Of a stretch of 64,000 nt of DNA, positions 10,140 through 23,247 are shown piece by piece. The stretch comes from Thelonectria olida. Lineage: Eukaryota; Ascomycota; Sordariomycetes; Hypocreales; Nectriaceae. The stretch is taken from the NCBI GenBank assembly GCA_020736575.1, contig JAGPYM010000011.1, positions 1 through 64,000 on the forward strand, written 5' to 3'. Numbering within the stretch: position 1 is the stretch's first letter; every line of letters begins with the position of its first letter. A model generated the notes under the pieces. It saw only the letters and a program-made list of their open reading frames with translations. It was not told the DNA's origin and ran no database searches. The position numbers were made by a program, and so were the translations under genes.

Positions 10140-11967
10140 ATGCTCTCGCGCCTGGCTCGCCCGGGAATTGCCATGAAAAGGAAGCTCAACACGTTTCTCA
10201 AGGATCAGTCAAGGCCACCCGCCTTGGCCTCTATCGTCGCGACCTCTGCTTCATCGAAACAATCAGCCACGGCATCGGCCGCCCCTTCACTCATGGCAAC
10301 CGCCTCTATTCAGCTCAGTTCTCGCGAGGAGCAACTTTGCAAGTTGCTCCTTGACGTCGCCAAGTCGATTGATGAGGCTGGACATGCCAGCGAGCCCATC
10401 ATTCTGCGTTGGGCTGGTGGCTGGGTCCGTGACAGGCTGCTCAACATCGAAAGCCATGATATTGATGTCGCCATCAACGCAATGACCGGAGTTTCCTTTG
10501 CCGAGCGCATGTGTGACTACTGTGAGAAGCCCGAAGCTGTCGCAAAGCATGGCATTGGGCCCGACGACATTGGCAGCTTACACAACGTCGCCCGCAACCC
10601 AGACAAGTCGAAGCACCTCGAAACTGCCATGGTCAAGATGTTTGGACTCGATCTAGACTTTGTCAATCTTCGCAAAGAGACTTACACGGAGGACAGTCGC
10701 AACCCTCAGATGGAGTTCGGCACTGCCAAGGAGGATGCTCTCCGCCGCGACGCCACGGTCAATGCTCTTTTCTACAATCTGCATACCAATCGAGTCGAGG
10801 ACTTCACTGGCGGTCTCCAGGATATGGCCTCCAAAGTTATCAGGACACCCCTCGAACCTTTCCAAACCTTCATGGATGACCCTCTAAGGGTCTTGCGCCT
10901 GGTGCGATTCGCCAGTCGTCTCCAGTTCACAATTGACCCGACCACGCGCCAGTACATGGCCAACCAGAAGGTCCTCGAAGCACTCCGTGTCAAAATCAGC
11001 CGGGAGCGTGTTGGTGTAGAGTTGGAAAAGATGCTCAAGGGTATGCCGAGACACCACCTCAGCCGGCTGGATGCGAACTAAATAATCAACAGGTGCCCAC
11101 CCTCGCGACTCGCTGAGGCTCATCGACGAACTCAAGTTATACCCCGCAATCTTCACCGACCCAGCTCAGGGGTCCATGACCAGTCCAGACATTTCCAAAT
11201 GGGAAATCGCATATGAATATCTGGATCAACTCATTCGGGACCAGGTACCTGGCTCCGTTGGTGAACTGCTTATTCAACCTGAAGATGGGGCCTACTTAGC
11301 CTGGAACCTGGCGGCTCTCTCCCCTTGGATGACTGTAGAGGACCCCCCGAACCCTCAAAGAAAGGCAAACGCTCCTCCACCCGTGACTGTAGCCGCTCGT
11401 GAAGGCTTCAGGGCTCCCAACAAACTGACGGATATAATCACCGCATCCTATCGCAATATGTCTAGTATTCTATACCTCAAACAAGCCGTGTGTAACCGAG
11501 AGTCTCTCGTCAACGAGCGAGACCGATTTGGAATGGCCATCCGGAAGTGGGATGTTCCAATGGGATCCTGGCGTCTCCAGGTTTTGAGTGCAATGCTTGT
11601 GGAGGCCTTGGAGGTTCTTCCTGGGTGGTCAAGTGAGTCTGAGAAAGGTAAGTGATTATCAATGACACGACAGTTCGGAAGACGTATACTGATGGCTTCT
11701 ATAGAGCGGAAAGAGTTCATTGCTGGGTGGCAAGCCTTCCTGGCCCACCTAGACACGCTGGCAGTACTTGACGCCCCCTCGCTCAAGCGTCTCCTCGATG
11801 GGCGACAGCTCGCAAAGGCTCTGGGAATCAAGCCTGGCAAATGGACTGGCAAGGCCTTGGATGTTTCCGTCGCATGGCAGCTCCGGAATCCTGGGGAGAA
11901 GGATCCGGCGGGCGCAATTGAAGAAGTGAAAAGGCGCCGGGAAGAGTTGAGTATACCTTTGCCCTGA
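10140..11967 (+). CDS. cca1: tRNA nucleotidyltransferase (CCA-adding enzyme)
   Basis: Class II CCA-adding enzyme that builds or repairs the 3' CCA of tRNAs. Three exons (10140-11040, 11093-11647, 11705-11967) give 572 aa. Motif A is clear: LRWAGGWVRDRLL followed by SHDIDVAI, with the two catalytic Asp residues. Motif B is RRDATVNALFYN, motif C DDPLRVLRLVRFASRLQF, and the neck region follows. The frame stays open upstream to 9987, but the first good start is the ATG at 10140, giving a basic, acid-free MLSRLARPGIAMKRKL presequence. A second in-frame ATG at 10173 would give a shorter form starting MKRKLNTF. This matches the known use of alternative starts in yeast CCA1 for mitochondrial and cytosolic/nuclear forms; dual use here is inference. 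Confidence 0.94.
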
Positions 11968-12486
11968 GAAACTCACGAAGAGAAGAAAATAGAAGGGAAG
12001 AATGCTAGAACCACGCTCGGGGTTAACCCATCGCCACTTCGTAATGTCACGAGCTGGATGGCTGATTATGGTGCCGGATTGCATCCAGCTTGGGCATTTC
12101 GCCCGCCCGGCCAAGTGACTGGGGATTTAAGCCACCATGTCCAATCTTGAGGATAGAAGAAAAAAAATAAACTCATAAGAAAGGACGTTCGTGCGTCTGT
12201 CAGTGATGATGTCACTTGAATAAGTTAAGGTGCTTTGCAGCTGTCTGTGTGTTTGATTTGGTATTACAGTGTGAGTCAGTATTCCTAGCACTGTATCTCC
12301 AAACCGCGTGTGCTCTTCGGCTGCCTCAGTTGGAGTTCCTAATTTGGAGTCTTCAACGTCAACCCCAGCTCTCCTCCTGCGCAGATATACCCCACGCAAA
12401 GTCGCGCTTTCACTTTAAGGATACTTTACCAATAGTTTCTCTTTCCTCTTTAGTGCAGCTGGTAATCTCGAAATTCAAGACGTACG
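11968..12486. other. Intergenic region CCA1-TTI2
   Basis: 519 bp between two plus-strand genes. It must hold the cca1 terminator and the tti2 promoter. No RNA gene, repeat or ORF with protein character was seen. Confidence 0.5.
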
Positions 12487-14297
12487 ATGGAGTCACTATT
12501 GGGTCCTGTCAACTTGGAGAAGCTCCGCTCTCTTACAATCGGTAGGCCCCCATCGCGTCCATTTGTGCCTCATCTATACGATATACGGCGATGCAATGGC
12601 TCATTGTGTATTGGACTCTCTAGTTGCACCAGGTCAACCTTCTCTTCCTGACGCAGAGGCTCTGATATCAGCGCCCGTTGACAAGTCGGCAAGTTCACCG
12701 GGTGCCCCTGATACTCTTCAAAAGCTGACATTGCATATATCAGAGTCGTATTGAGGGCGCTCTTACTGTGGGATTATATCTCACAGAGCTAGATCATACC
12801 ACCGGAGACTACAAAGAGGCCTCCAAGCTTGCAAAGGCCGTGGAAGAACACGTGTTGTCACTCAACGCTGCTGGACCAGGTACGACTCTGCAATTTCTAA
12901 TCATCATCCAGTCCAAACTTAACCAATCTGGATACAGGAGATTCTGCCTTGGCAACTGAAGCTGGAATTGCGTGTTTGCAGCTCCTCTCATTGCTACCAT
13001 CGTGCTGTTTAGACGACTCGACTCTTCTCAAAGTGGTCGCTTGTACCGATGCCCGCGATGCATGGACAACGGGGAAGGCCGCCAGTGTTGCATCAGATCT
13101 CCTACAAGCGCAACTAACAAAAGAGAGGCTGGATGACTTTGTCGTCGGGCCCGTTTTGCAGGCTTTCCTCAAACCCCTGTTCGCCAAGTCATCATCGAGA
13201 GTCACGGAATCGGGCAGACCCAATCACTACTACGGAACTACTGACCCGCGGCACCAACATGCCAAAACAACATCTTGGAAGAGCGATGCCCCCTGGGCCA
13301 TGTCAACTGCGCGCTGGGCTGTAGGAGTCTCGAAGGTTTGTTTCCCTACCTTCCTTCTCCTCTGCACAAAGACATTACTCACATGGAGCCAATCGCTAAC
13401 ACACGAGTTTGCCCAAGCCATCCTTCCTCCAAAACAACTGGCACCTTTTCACCCCGGTTTTACTTGCACTCGCCGAAGATGAGTCCAGCGAGGTCAAATC
13501 CAGGGGTCTAGAGATCCTGGCGTCCTTCGTGACGAGATGCCCGCCTGCGGTTCTCCAGACCACAGGGATTAGCCTCGTTTTTGAAGACCTCGCCTTCCCT
13601 GCCCTCCTCCACCTCCCCAGTATCACTCCAGTGGATGAGTCTATCAAGCTTCTTGTGCCAGCGTTTCAGGTGCTCATCAACCTGGCAGAGATTTCCCAGT
13701 CCCCTCAAAGCCCCGAACGTCGACGACTCCTGGACAAGGTCTTACGTGAGGGAGTTTTTGCTGCCTACTTTCACGCCTCTCAATATGTCCGCCTCGTTCA
13801 AGTCCTGGTAGAAAGCATGGAATCAATTATCAAATGTCTGGGTATCTATTCAACGAAACATCTCAAGGTACAAAACACTGCGCTCTCCAAATAGAAAAAT
13901 TCATAAGTACTAACGTGCCATGGGGCAGAGCATTCTGTCCGTCATTTCGTCAATCATGGAAGATCCTTTTGCCACTGCGTATCGTCCATGTCTTCTCGCA
14001 GCGATAAAGGCTTTGCAGGCTACCATCACCACATGCTGGCCTCGGCTGCAGGAGGGCGCCAACTTTGAACATGTCGTTCGCTCGATCTCTCTGTGCTGGC
14101 TCAACCTGTGCGAGGACGGGGATACTCCCGGTGAAGAGTCCGATTCTTCAAGCACTGCATCCGAAGCTTTAGTTGATACATCCAAGATGCTCGAGACCGT
14201 TTGGAGTCAAACCCACACCAAACCACCAAAGAGCCTGAGCGATGTGCTGGGCAAAGACACTCGCCTGGTCAAGCTATTCCCGGCATTGTCAGGTTAG
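12487..14297 (+). CDS. tti2: TTT-complex subunit Tti2 (Tel2-interacting protein 2)
   Basis: Predicted co-chaperone subunit of the Tel2-Tti1-Tti2 complex, which works with Hsp90 to mature PIKK kinases (TOR, ATM/ATR, TRRAP families). The conserved C-terminal helical repeat region is clear: NNWHLFTPVLLALAEDE, RGLEILASFVTRCP, then a TGISLVFED...FPALLHLPSITP stretch and ESIKLLVPAF. Clear introns lie at about 12881-12938, 13337-13417 and 13870-13928. The N-terminal third is less certain: the ATG at 12487 opens MESLLGPVNLEKLRSL, then an intron from 12541, an exon with EALISAPVDK, and another join near 12685-12745 leading into RIEGALTVGLYLTELDHTTG. I could not find a canonical donor for that last join. 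It converges with FIG4, with only 57 bp between stops. Confidence 0.8.
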
Positions 14298-14354
14298 ATG
14301 ATGCTGGTTACTTCTGGTATATCCAAAGACCGTGCTCCTATCGGGGGAATATCG

Positions 14355-17300
14355 TTAGTCGAGAGGCTGTTGCTTGAAGAACGACTTCCCACGTAACCAC
14401 TTCCTATAGGCTTTGTATCTCTTCTTCGGTCCATCTTCCTCGGTCACTGTCAATGGATTCTCCCCCACCTTGAGCAATTCGGCGTAAACGTCGATCTGCT
14501 CTTCGGTGCCCTTAACTATGAGACCCTCATCCTGCCAACCGCCGTTGACATATTCCTGATATTCTGAAGAGTCAATGTCGACTGGTGTATCGCTCGAGAC
14601 TACTAGGGGGAGATTCTGGGGGTGTTTGATGTATCGCTCGTAATCTTCAGCCTCTTGGTCTTTGACGGATGGATTCAAGGAGTCGTGAACAGCCTTGGTA
14701 AACGTCCATTGCGCGGCTTTGGACTTCTCTAGCGCACTAGGCTTTGTTTTGAGCTCGTCGTTGTCTTTCAACGCCTGTGTCGACTCCTTTCTGGCTCCGT
14801 CTTCAGCTATGCCTGTCTTCTCTTGAACTGGTTGTAGCCAACGGAGTGCCATCCCCCTTGTGGGAGGCCTGGTCATCGCATCTTCCGCTTTCAGGGCCGA
14901 CCTTGTTGGGCCAGCGTTGCTAGTTGGCTCCTTCTTAGGTCTCTTCTTGTCGCTTGGGTCCATGTCGCCGTCAGTCCGAACGCGAAATGGGCTTAGATCA
15001 TATCGCCCGTCCTGGGTGGATTTGAGGGGAATATACTTGATCGTTGAATTCATCTTGTATGCAAACATCTTGGGGAATGATGACAGTGTTGCCGGACGGT
15101 AATACTCGAGCCAGTAGTCATCGAAGAACTCGATTGGGTGAAAGCGTGCGATATCTCGGCTTGGGACGTATGGGGGAACCTTTCTCTTGTTTAGGTTGGC
15201 GGCCGTAAACCAGTTGATGTAGTGTCGTTTTGGCTTTGTGGACCAGTTCCGAGGATTGGCGTGGTGAAGATAGTAGTCAGTTGCGAGGTCCCAGAGCATG
15301 GGCTGCCCCTGAACGAAGATATAGTTGCCCAAGAATAGATTATATGCCTCTTGTCGTTGGCTATCCAGAAATGAGTTATTGTAGTAACGCTTGAAACTCT
15401 CAATCATGTCTCGGGAGTGACTGGTCCACTGGTTGATCTTGCGGTACGTCTCCATGGTGTTGACGAGCTGGGAGCCGCCATACTGCACAGCGATGGTATC
15501 TCCATGGTCGTGCCACATGTGAGTGAATAGGTTTACCGCGTCTGTATCATACTCAACCGACTTGTTCTCTAGTATGCCGAGAGCGTGGAGCTGATGGCCC
15601 AATGCTCGCTTCCCAATGACAAACTGTGCTGCATTGGTGCGATCTAGGCAGTCGATGCAGTTTGTTCGGGCTACACCGTTCTGGGCCGTCATCGGGCTTC
15701 TAATGCCATCACCATTCTGGAAGAAGCCCGTGGTGTTGAGGACCGACTCAGCGATTAGCTCGAGATTGCCAATGACATCGCCGCCGCGGACTTTAGAGGC
15801 ACGGCTCATATCCCATGCTTTGTGTATGATCTTCTTGTCTTCTGGAAGGAACTGATTCAAGTAGTCGATAGCCCGGGTGTACTCTTCTAGTAGCTTCGAT
15901 TCTCTTGGCTGACGCTCCTTGGCCTTGATCAGGTTCACCACGTAGATTGGAGCACCATACCTCTCGAAGAGGTTATCAAAGTGCAGCGCGGCCGCCCCAT
16001 AGAATGGATCAACTAAATTGAGTTCTATGGGAGGCTTAGGAGTGACACCTGTGCTGTCCTGGGTCCAGTATAACGGGATACTACCTCGGTGTTGAACGTA
16101 CGAGGTATATTGCGGGCTACAGTAAAGCTGAGGACCAGGGCCGTGAAAGGAGGTGGTCAGTGACTCGGCGACAATTTGCTCCGTCTCGACATCATTGGCA
16201 ACGTAGCCCTATTTAAAAAAAAACCGGTGAGCTTTATCATTTATGTTTCGGGAGGAAGTGTCCATGTACGTACCAGATCGTTGGCGCCTCGCTTCAAGAA
16301 ACGAGCACCGGCAAAGTAGCGCGAGCGCCTCGCAATGACGGTAATGTGGGCAGTGCGCCCATAGATAGAAAGAGCTGCGCTTGTCAGCAGAGCTGCAACC
16401 GGATGGAATCTTGGGAGTAATCTCACCAGCTTGATCGATGTAGCCATGGATAATTGGTCGACACCAATCGTATGGGTCTCGTAGGTTCGCAACGGCAGGT
16501 TCTAGCAGGTAGTCGTTCCACACAAACATTGAGTTGAAGTTATCGTCAGAAGGCGGAAGAATTCCCTGCGCAAGAGCCTTTCGCTCACGGATGACATTGT
16601 GCTGTAACGTACGGGTGACGTCGTATGAGTAGCTGTAGTAGAAGGACCGGGTGAGATCAAGGTTGTTGAGAATTCCCAGGAATCGCTGTTCCTCGGTATT
16701 TTTCGTGTCGGGCTTGAACTTGCCCGGAGTCAGGGGAACAAGTTCAGTCCCCTCAATTTGATAGATGTAATGTCCTCCCACCATGGCAACAGTACTCTTC
16801 TTGGTGATGAGAAGCATATAGTATGGTCCCGTAAATTTGATGAAACCGAGTAGACCCCAAGTGGTGCACCGTAGCTTTATGCCACCTGTACCGCGATTCC
16901 CGTCATCGATGGTGTCCAGCAGCTGGTTCATCTCCTTGAGGCTATACACAATTTTATCGTCCGTCATATTAAGCTCAGCGCCTTCGGTGGTTCGGTCGAT
17001 CTTGAGGATTCGATAACGCTTCTCGCTCACATCAACGCCGACGATATAGTATCGGCTGGCCGTCTCGTACAAGCTGAACTTATGCATCTTATATATGAGT
17101 CGATCGGGAACGCGTTCATCGAATGTATCCTCAGCCGTGCGTGAGATAGGATCTGGGCTGGTCGTACGGACAAAGGGCTTCGCGACGGCTGGTTCGTCGT
17201 CATTGTCATCCTCGCCAGCTTGATTACTGCCTCTGGCGGCTTCGGACGATAGTGGACTTGCCGCACCGTTGTTTTGTAGCAGGGGGAATACGGGCACACC

Positions 17301-17441
17301 GCTATCGACATCTGGGGTTGTCGGTAGCGTGACCGAGGGCGCTGGACTCAGTGAGTCTGGGACACCAAACTCAGACATGCTGGCGATGTATGTCCCGAAG
17401 TGGGCCAGGTGGTTGATGGCATGTGGCATCCGCGAGTGCAT
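14355..17441 (-). CDS. fig4: Polyphosphoinositide phosphatase Fig4 (Sac domain)
   Basis: Sac-family lipid phosphatase that removes the 5-phosphate of PI(3,5)P2 and also supports Fab1/PIKfyve at the vacuole and endosome. Three exons (17441-16427, 16374-16274, 16208-14355) give 989 aa. The Sac domain begins near [20 protein letters not shown], and the catalytic CX5R(T) motif is intact in [17 protein letters not shown]. Downstream [15 protein letters not shown] and [20 protein letters not shown] are typical of Fig4 rather than Sac1, and there is no C-terminal membrane anchor. The N-terminus is a long disordered Ser/Pro/Asp region. The start at 17441 sits just after a CT-rich leader; MSEFGVPD at 17378 is an alternative. 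Confidence 0.93.
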
Positions 17442-18074
17442 GAGATTGAAAAGGGAGAAACGAGGCGATGGTCTAGGTGTGATGTTGCTGGAGAAGTCAG
17501 AGGTTGGGATAAAGTTGGCATGAAGCTATTCAGACGCCTCCCCACAGCAGCTTGGAAGTGGAAGTGGAAGTGGAAGTGGGTGTGACCCCAATGGTTGTAC
17601 GAATATCACATGCGAAACGAGATGGGGATGTGCCTTAGCTAAGATGACGTTGAACTTTTTGAAGATGCCCCGCACAGCAAATAGACTAAACCATACCTAG
17701 ATAGGTACGCACGTACATAGTAACTCCCTAGTTTTACTTACATAACGAAAGAGGCATTCCCAAACTCCAGACGTTATTATTTCTTTTCTATATATATATA
17801 TATGTAAAGAGAAAACGAAGGAAAACATAGAAATAAGAAGATTATTAGCTAGTAGTCTACGTAGAGTAAATACGAAGCAATGACTTAGCCCAGATACTTA
17901 AGATGTTATAGCACTCGTGAGAGATTCTGATCCAATCGCAGCCGCAAGCATCGCCACTAAATTATCTAAAGTTATACGGTTGACTCCTTCTAACCTGCCC
18001 ATGATTGGAAACAACGTCCTTCGCAGCCCTTGAAAAAAAGGCATGGCCTCAACGCTCTATCCGCCCCAAATCAC
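17442..18074. other. Intergenic region FIG4-GEA with simple repeats
   Basis: 633 bp. It contains a GGAAGT hexamer repeated about four times (17553-17580) and a TA-dinucleotide run (about 17790-17803). The FIG4-proximal part is CT-rich on the minus strand, as expected for a fungal 5' leader. No ORF or RNA gene is apparent. Confidence 0.6.
17553..17580 (+). repeat. GGAAGT hexanucleotide microsatellite
   Basis: Four near-perfect GGAAGT units upstream of FIG4, on the plus strand. Likely a neutral simple repeat within the fig4 leader or promoter. Confidence 0.8.
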
Positions 18075-21000
18075 TTACTCAGCCTGCTTGGCTTCCTCCT
18101 CTTCGCTATCTTTGTCACCTGCATCGTCTTCCACTGCATCGACTGGAGTCAAATTCACCGTCTTCTCCTCGCTTGACTTCTTCTTGTCTTCCTCGGTCTG
18201 CCCTTCTTCCTGGGGCTCCTCCAAGGCGAGATCGCTTCGTAGGTCTGGCAAAAAGCGATCAATCCTCTTCCATGTTTCTGTCCAAAGATTCTCCTTGGAG
18301 GGATCCTTTCTTGGAGACACAAGATATCCACTGCTAGCCATGAAGAGGATGACATTCTTCAAATTCTCACGAACTGCCTCTTCCTGTAGTAAACCATTAG
18401 TGAGACATCTTGGTTGGGGTAGGAACTTGTTCCTACGTACCAGGCTGTCGCCTTGACCACTGTTCATCAGACGATCCATAATCTCGATGATTCTAATCCA
18501 GAGATCGAGCATTCCGTCCCACTCGGATAGGAGCACTAGGTACTGCAGGAACACCTTGCACAAGAGTGAGGCTGATTGAACTCTCATCTCGCTCATGCCA
18601 TCGCGATCAGACGAGAATACCTCTGGTTTAAGCAGCCGAAGAATCAAGGGGAATAGAACCTTGCCGAAAATAGCAGTCCATTCCTTGGGGTCGCTGCAAG
18701 TAAGCTCTGGGGAGAGTAGGGACCGCTGCAACGCGGAGAAAGCCAACTGCCGCACATCACGGCTTGGGTTGGCACATTGGTTGGTGAATGCTTGGAAGAT
18801 GGGTAACCAGTAGGCCGACCAGGCTATACCATTAGGTTAGTCGGGTCAGTTCTCAACTTCACGGGGCAGGTCGAAGACGAACCTTCGCTACTCTCAAGCT
18901 GAGACTGTTGCATGAGATGGGGGATACGAGCCGTCAAATTATACAAGATATCCACAGCTTTGCACCCTCTTGTGACAGCCTCCGAGTTGCTATGATTGGT
19001 TAGCCTTCATGAAAAGATTCGTAGTCTAATCAGGACCTACCGTTTGGTCCCTTTTTTCTGCTGGGGTGGTCTTTGCTGCTGTTGGCGAGACCCTGTTCTC
19101 TGGAGCGAGGGTTGGATAGGATTGGCAGCGATAGCAAAGTCGTTCAGCAGCATGACAGCAGCCTCATAGTTGTCCGCCAAGATGGCTTGCGGGTCACCAG
19201 TAATGCCCCGCTCTAGAATGTCAAACACCAAGGCGGCCGACTCAGGCCTTCCAGCCAGAGTACGAAGGATGGCCCAAAAGTCAGGAGATGTCATGATTTC
19301 ACGCCTCAGCGGGCCAGGCTCGTCAATGCAGATGGCGAGTCCTGCCAAAGCGAGATCTGAAGTTTTGCCCAACGCGTCTTGCGACAGACTTGAGATCGTG
19401 TGGAGGAGGAAGGGGACATTGACGAAATCATGGTCCTTCTCATCTGCATTAGCATATCCGCTGTCTCGATTTTGATTTAAACTTACATAACTGGCTTTCA
19501 GGAGTTGAAGGGCATAGAAGGTTGCTCGAGAAATGGTGATGGCATGGTGCTGGCTTGAATCTCGCAGCACGTCTTGGAGTGTGTCAAACACCATCTTACC
19601 GATTTTCTCGATCGTTTCAGCGTCTCTGGTTGCCAGGATAGTGCAAAACTCCAGGATGTATGTCACACTAGGGTCATATTTGGGGAGCCCCTCGGATGGA
19701 TGCTGCCCGTTTATAGGAGATGCATGCATGTTCTCCTGCTTGACGCTAATCACAGTCGTATTGCTGCCTTCAGGAAGTTGATCAAGAAGCGATTCGACGA
19801 TGGAAGCAGTGGCCGATGCATTGAGCGTGCTATTACAGAGAAAAATAGTTAGAAGTGAACTAAGAATAAGATTGTGAGGGCTTACGCGATGTTGTCAAAA
19901 ACGGCCGTCATATTGCATGAGTTTACACAATCAATCGTGCAGAGAGTGCTCTCAAGCTCCTCGTCAGAAGGCTCCGGGGGGTCGTCCGCAGCATAGCTCG
20001 AGATGTACGACGTGAAGGCTGAGAAGAAGCCAGTGTCCGAGTTTCGGGCTACACGATCAATCACTTGTGATGGGGTTTGAAGCGGAATGGCCGGGACGGG
20101 CAGGGAGGGAATAGCGCTCGGCGAGAATGAAGGGATAAGTGAGTTGGTGAATAGGTTCAGCCAGATGCGAATAATCTGAAGGAGTTAGTCGGTTCCATAT
20201 ACCGGGCGGATGTCGACTTACATATTTCCAACTCGAATGGATCAGCTCCTCACTTCCAGTAACGACACGGAATAGTACGAGTGTTGCGAGCTGGGCACGG
20301 AAGTCTCTGCCGAGCTTCACAGCCAACTCACTGACCATTACGCTGCCATCGCCCGCCTGCACTTCGGTATTGAGTGCCGTGTTAAAGGGCGACTCGGTGG
20401 CCAGTGTGGTCATGTGGCTGAGGCAGAACACGATCTGGTCCAGAGCTTCTTTATTCTGGTACTTGGTGGCGATGCGGGCGCATTCATCAAAGCCGGTGAC
20501 AATTCTGGCGAATACTGCATCATCTGTCGCAGACATAAAGACATATGACAAGGTCGAGACGATGGGCTTCCAAGTAGTAGCAAACATATCAGCGTCATAA
20601 ATGTTGGTGTCGCTGATGATGAGGTTGCCCGCAGACTCTGTCTTGAGAAGAAGCTCTCTCCAAGCATAGTCAAAAGCATCCTTGTTGTCATGCTCGTCTG
20701 GTAGGATGATTTCGTTGGACTTGATCGAGTCAAAGATTCTCTGGAGATATTCCGGAGTAAAGTTCTCGCCGTTATTCTGGCCTCGCAGGTTTCTTGAAAA
20801 GTCTTCCACTTTCATTCGTTTCAATGAGCTCAAGGTAGGGTTATGCTGATCAGTGTTGAGCAGAATGATGGCGTAGGTAAGGATGTAAACAGCATCCGCG
20901 TTGGCAACCTCGTCAGGGTAGTCGCCTGCGCAATACTTATCAGCGAAACGTTCCACAATTGTGGAAATCAACTGCGCTTCGCCTGGCAGTCGGAACGACT

Positions 21001-23247
21001 CGAGAAGCAATCTCAATGCCTCATCGACTCTTTTTCCAGAAAAGTCAAAAAGATCTAGGAAAGCCACAAGTATCTCTTCATTGCCTCTCTTGGAAAGATA
21101 GTCGCCGAGGACCTTTTTTGACACGCGCGATGTTCCCTTGAGGAATCTGGCGACAGCAACAGGGTCAGTTACGTTTTCAATGATGCCCTGTGCCTCTAGG
21201 TAGCCCAGGCCAGCCTTGGGTTTCTCATTGAACTTGTTTGCTCCTTTGATGATGATCTTCTTCCTCCGTCTTTGCTCCCTCAGGGCGGTCGGATCAGGAT
21301 AACCATCGTGAGCACCATCCTCGTGCAGCCTCTCGGCAATGAACTGGATGTACCTCAACAGAGCATCGAGACAGAGAGGAGGCACGCTAGTTGTGCTCCA
21401 GGTTGCTGAGTCGGGCAAAGCATTCCTTGACAGTAGCCCAATCATGTCCTCGCACAGATCAGCTCGATCTGGGTCACAGTCGTAGTTGACAAAAAGTTCA
21501 GCCATGAATGTTGGCATCCTCGAGAGAACACCAATGCTCTCAACCATAGCCTGGCGAGCATCGGGTTTTCGGGCGCCTCCTTCCAGCCCCAGCTTTTGAC
21601 GGTCTTGGACAGGAACGGGGGTCGCGCGGCCACTACCTGGTTGAGACGCTTGGGATGGTTTCACCAGCTTGGGTACCTGGGGAATGCCAGCATATAATGC
21701 AGGCTCGATACCAGGCTCACGAGGAATCTCCACCTTAGGGTGCAAACAGGCCACCAAATATGAAAGGAACAACTCCTGCTGCAGTTTAAGCACGCCTCGG
21801 CATGTCGCTAACAAAGTCCCAGCAACAATAAGGGATTCTTGGAGAAGAGCCATGTTGTCAGACCGGACAAGCTGGAATAGGTAGCAGCAGAGACGGTCTT
21901 CTGCAATAACGGCCAATGCGGGGTGCCGAGAGATGAATGGACCTGAGACCTCAAGGGCAACATGAAGGATTCGCAAGGCCATAACTCTCATCGTGTCGGT
22001 GTGATGCCGGTCGTTAGGATCCAAGAAGTTGACGAGGACTCGGAAGAGTTCCCGTACCGAAGGTAGGGAGTAAGGTCTCAAGTCTAGAGATTCCGTCTCC
22101 TCACCAGGATCGCTGGTTGTGCCTGCACCAGCATCCGGGTCAGTCACAGTATCTCTACTGGTACGCTCTGGGTCTGGAGTTCCGGGTTTGGGGACTTCGA
22201 GGGCTTTAGGTTCGATGGTTAGATTGTCATTTTCAACGGCGACGGGATCCATCTTGACGCTGTCCAGATCGTCATCTCCCTGCTGATCCAAGGGTTCACC
22301 ATCCTCTCCCGTCTCAATCTCGATATGCTTAACATCTTCAAATATGATTTGGCACATTCGAACCATCGAAGCCTCGGCCGTTCTCCGCAAGACGGGGGAG
22401 AAGCGCGGTTGGGAGCAGATGGCCAAGCCACGACCCATCATGTCGCAAACGCTCTCGTCGCTGAGGATGTCACCTCCAGGGCCGGACATCATATCCTCCA
22501 TCAGGTTGAGGATCATGAGAAGCACAACCTCTACCTGTCCCGAGTCGCTAATGTCGAACTGGCAGTGCGTAACGGCGGCGGACAGGGATTGCATAGCTAA
22601 AGCGAATCGCGGCGACTCGGGGCAGATGAAGCCGTAGGCGAGGAACTTGCGGAGGGCGCCCAAGGCAAGAATCGTGATGGGGGCAGCGGTCCCTTTAGCC
22701 TGTATTATGTGGAGGAAGGGAGCGAGGATCGAGGGCGCATCGAAAGAATGAATGTCTGGCTCATGTTAGCGGTGTCGGCGAACGTCGCAAAGCGCAGTCG
22801 GAGGGGCGAACCTTTAATACCGGCGAGCTCATGCCTAAGTTTCCCAAAGCCTGCAATCATCGGGTTGTCCTGCATGCTCTTGCCCTTCTGACCGCGAAGA
22901 CCCCAGCGATTAGCCAGGCCGGCATCCTGAGTACTGTCGCCACTGATGCTCCCTGATGGGCTCTTGCTCCTGCCTCCCAAGGCAGGACTGGGAGGGCCCA
23001 GATGGATGGGATTCGGGCTCCCACCCAGAATAGCTGAGACTGATGAGTGCGGGGAGCGCGCATTCTTCTGGATAGCGGAGGTTATGGAGATGCACTCGGA
23101 GATGACCAAAGAAACCGGATCGACGGCGACGGAGACGGGACGGCTTCTATACTGCATCCGAGGGGCAATGCTGCGATTTTCGAACGTTGCTACACCAGAA
23201 GGCCGAGGGCTCTCCGTGGTAGCGGAGGTTTGCACATCGTGGCTCAT
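18075..23247 (-). CDS. gea: ARF guanine-nucleotide exchange factor, GEA1/GEA2-GBF1 type (Sec7 domain)
   Basis: Large Golgi ARF-GEF that activates ARF GTPases for COPI vesicle formation. Eight exons (seven introns) were traced, giving roughly 1,600 aa; the larger ones are 23247-22812, 22755-20222, 20175-19886 and 19829-19487. The N-terminal DCB region holds VSLVISECISITSAIQK. The Sec7 domain spans GTSRVSKKVLGDYLSKRGNE through AVYILTYAIILLNTDQHNP, with the catalytic glutamate finger in ESFRLPGEAQLISTIVERFA. The FRLPGEA form is GBF1/Gea-like. HDS regions follow and the tail is highly acidic (DKDSEEEEAKQAE). Between Sec7 and DCB lies a Ser/Pro/Asp-rich linker near 22080-22300. Fungi usually carry one Gea orthologue. 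Confidence 0.93.
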
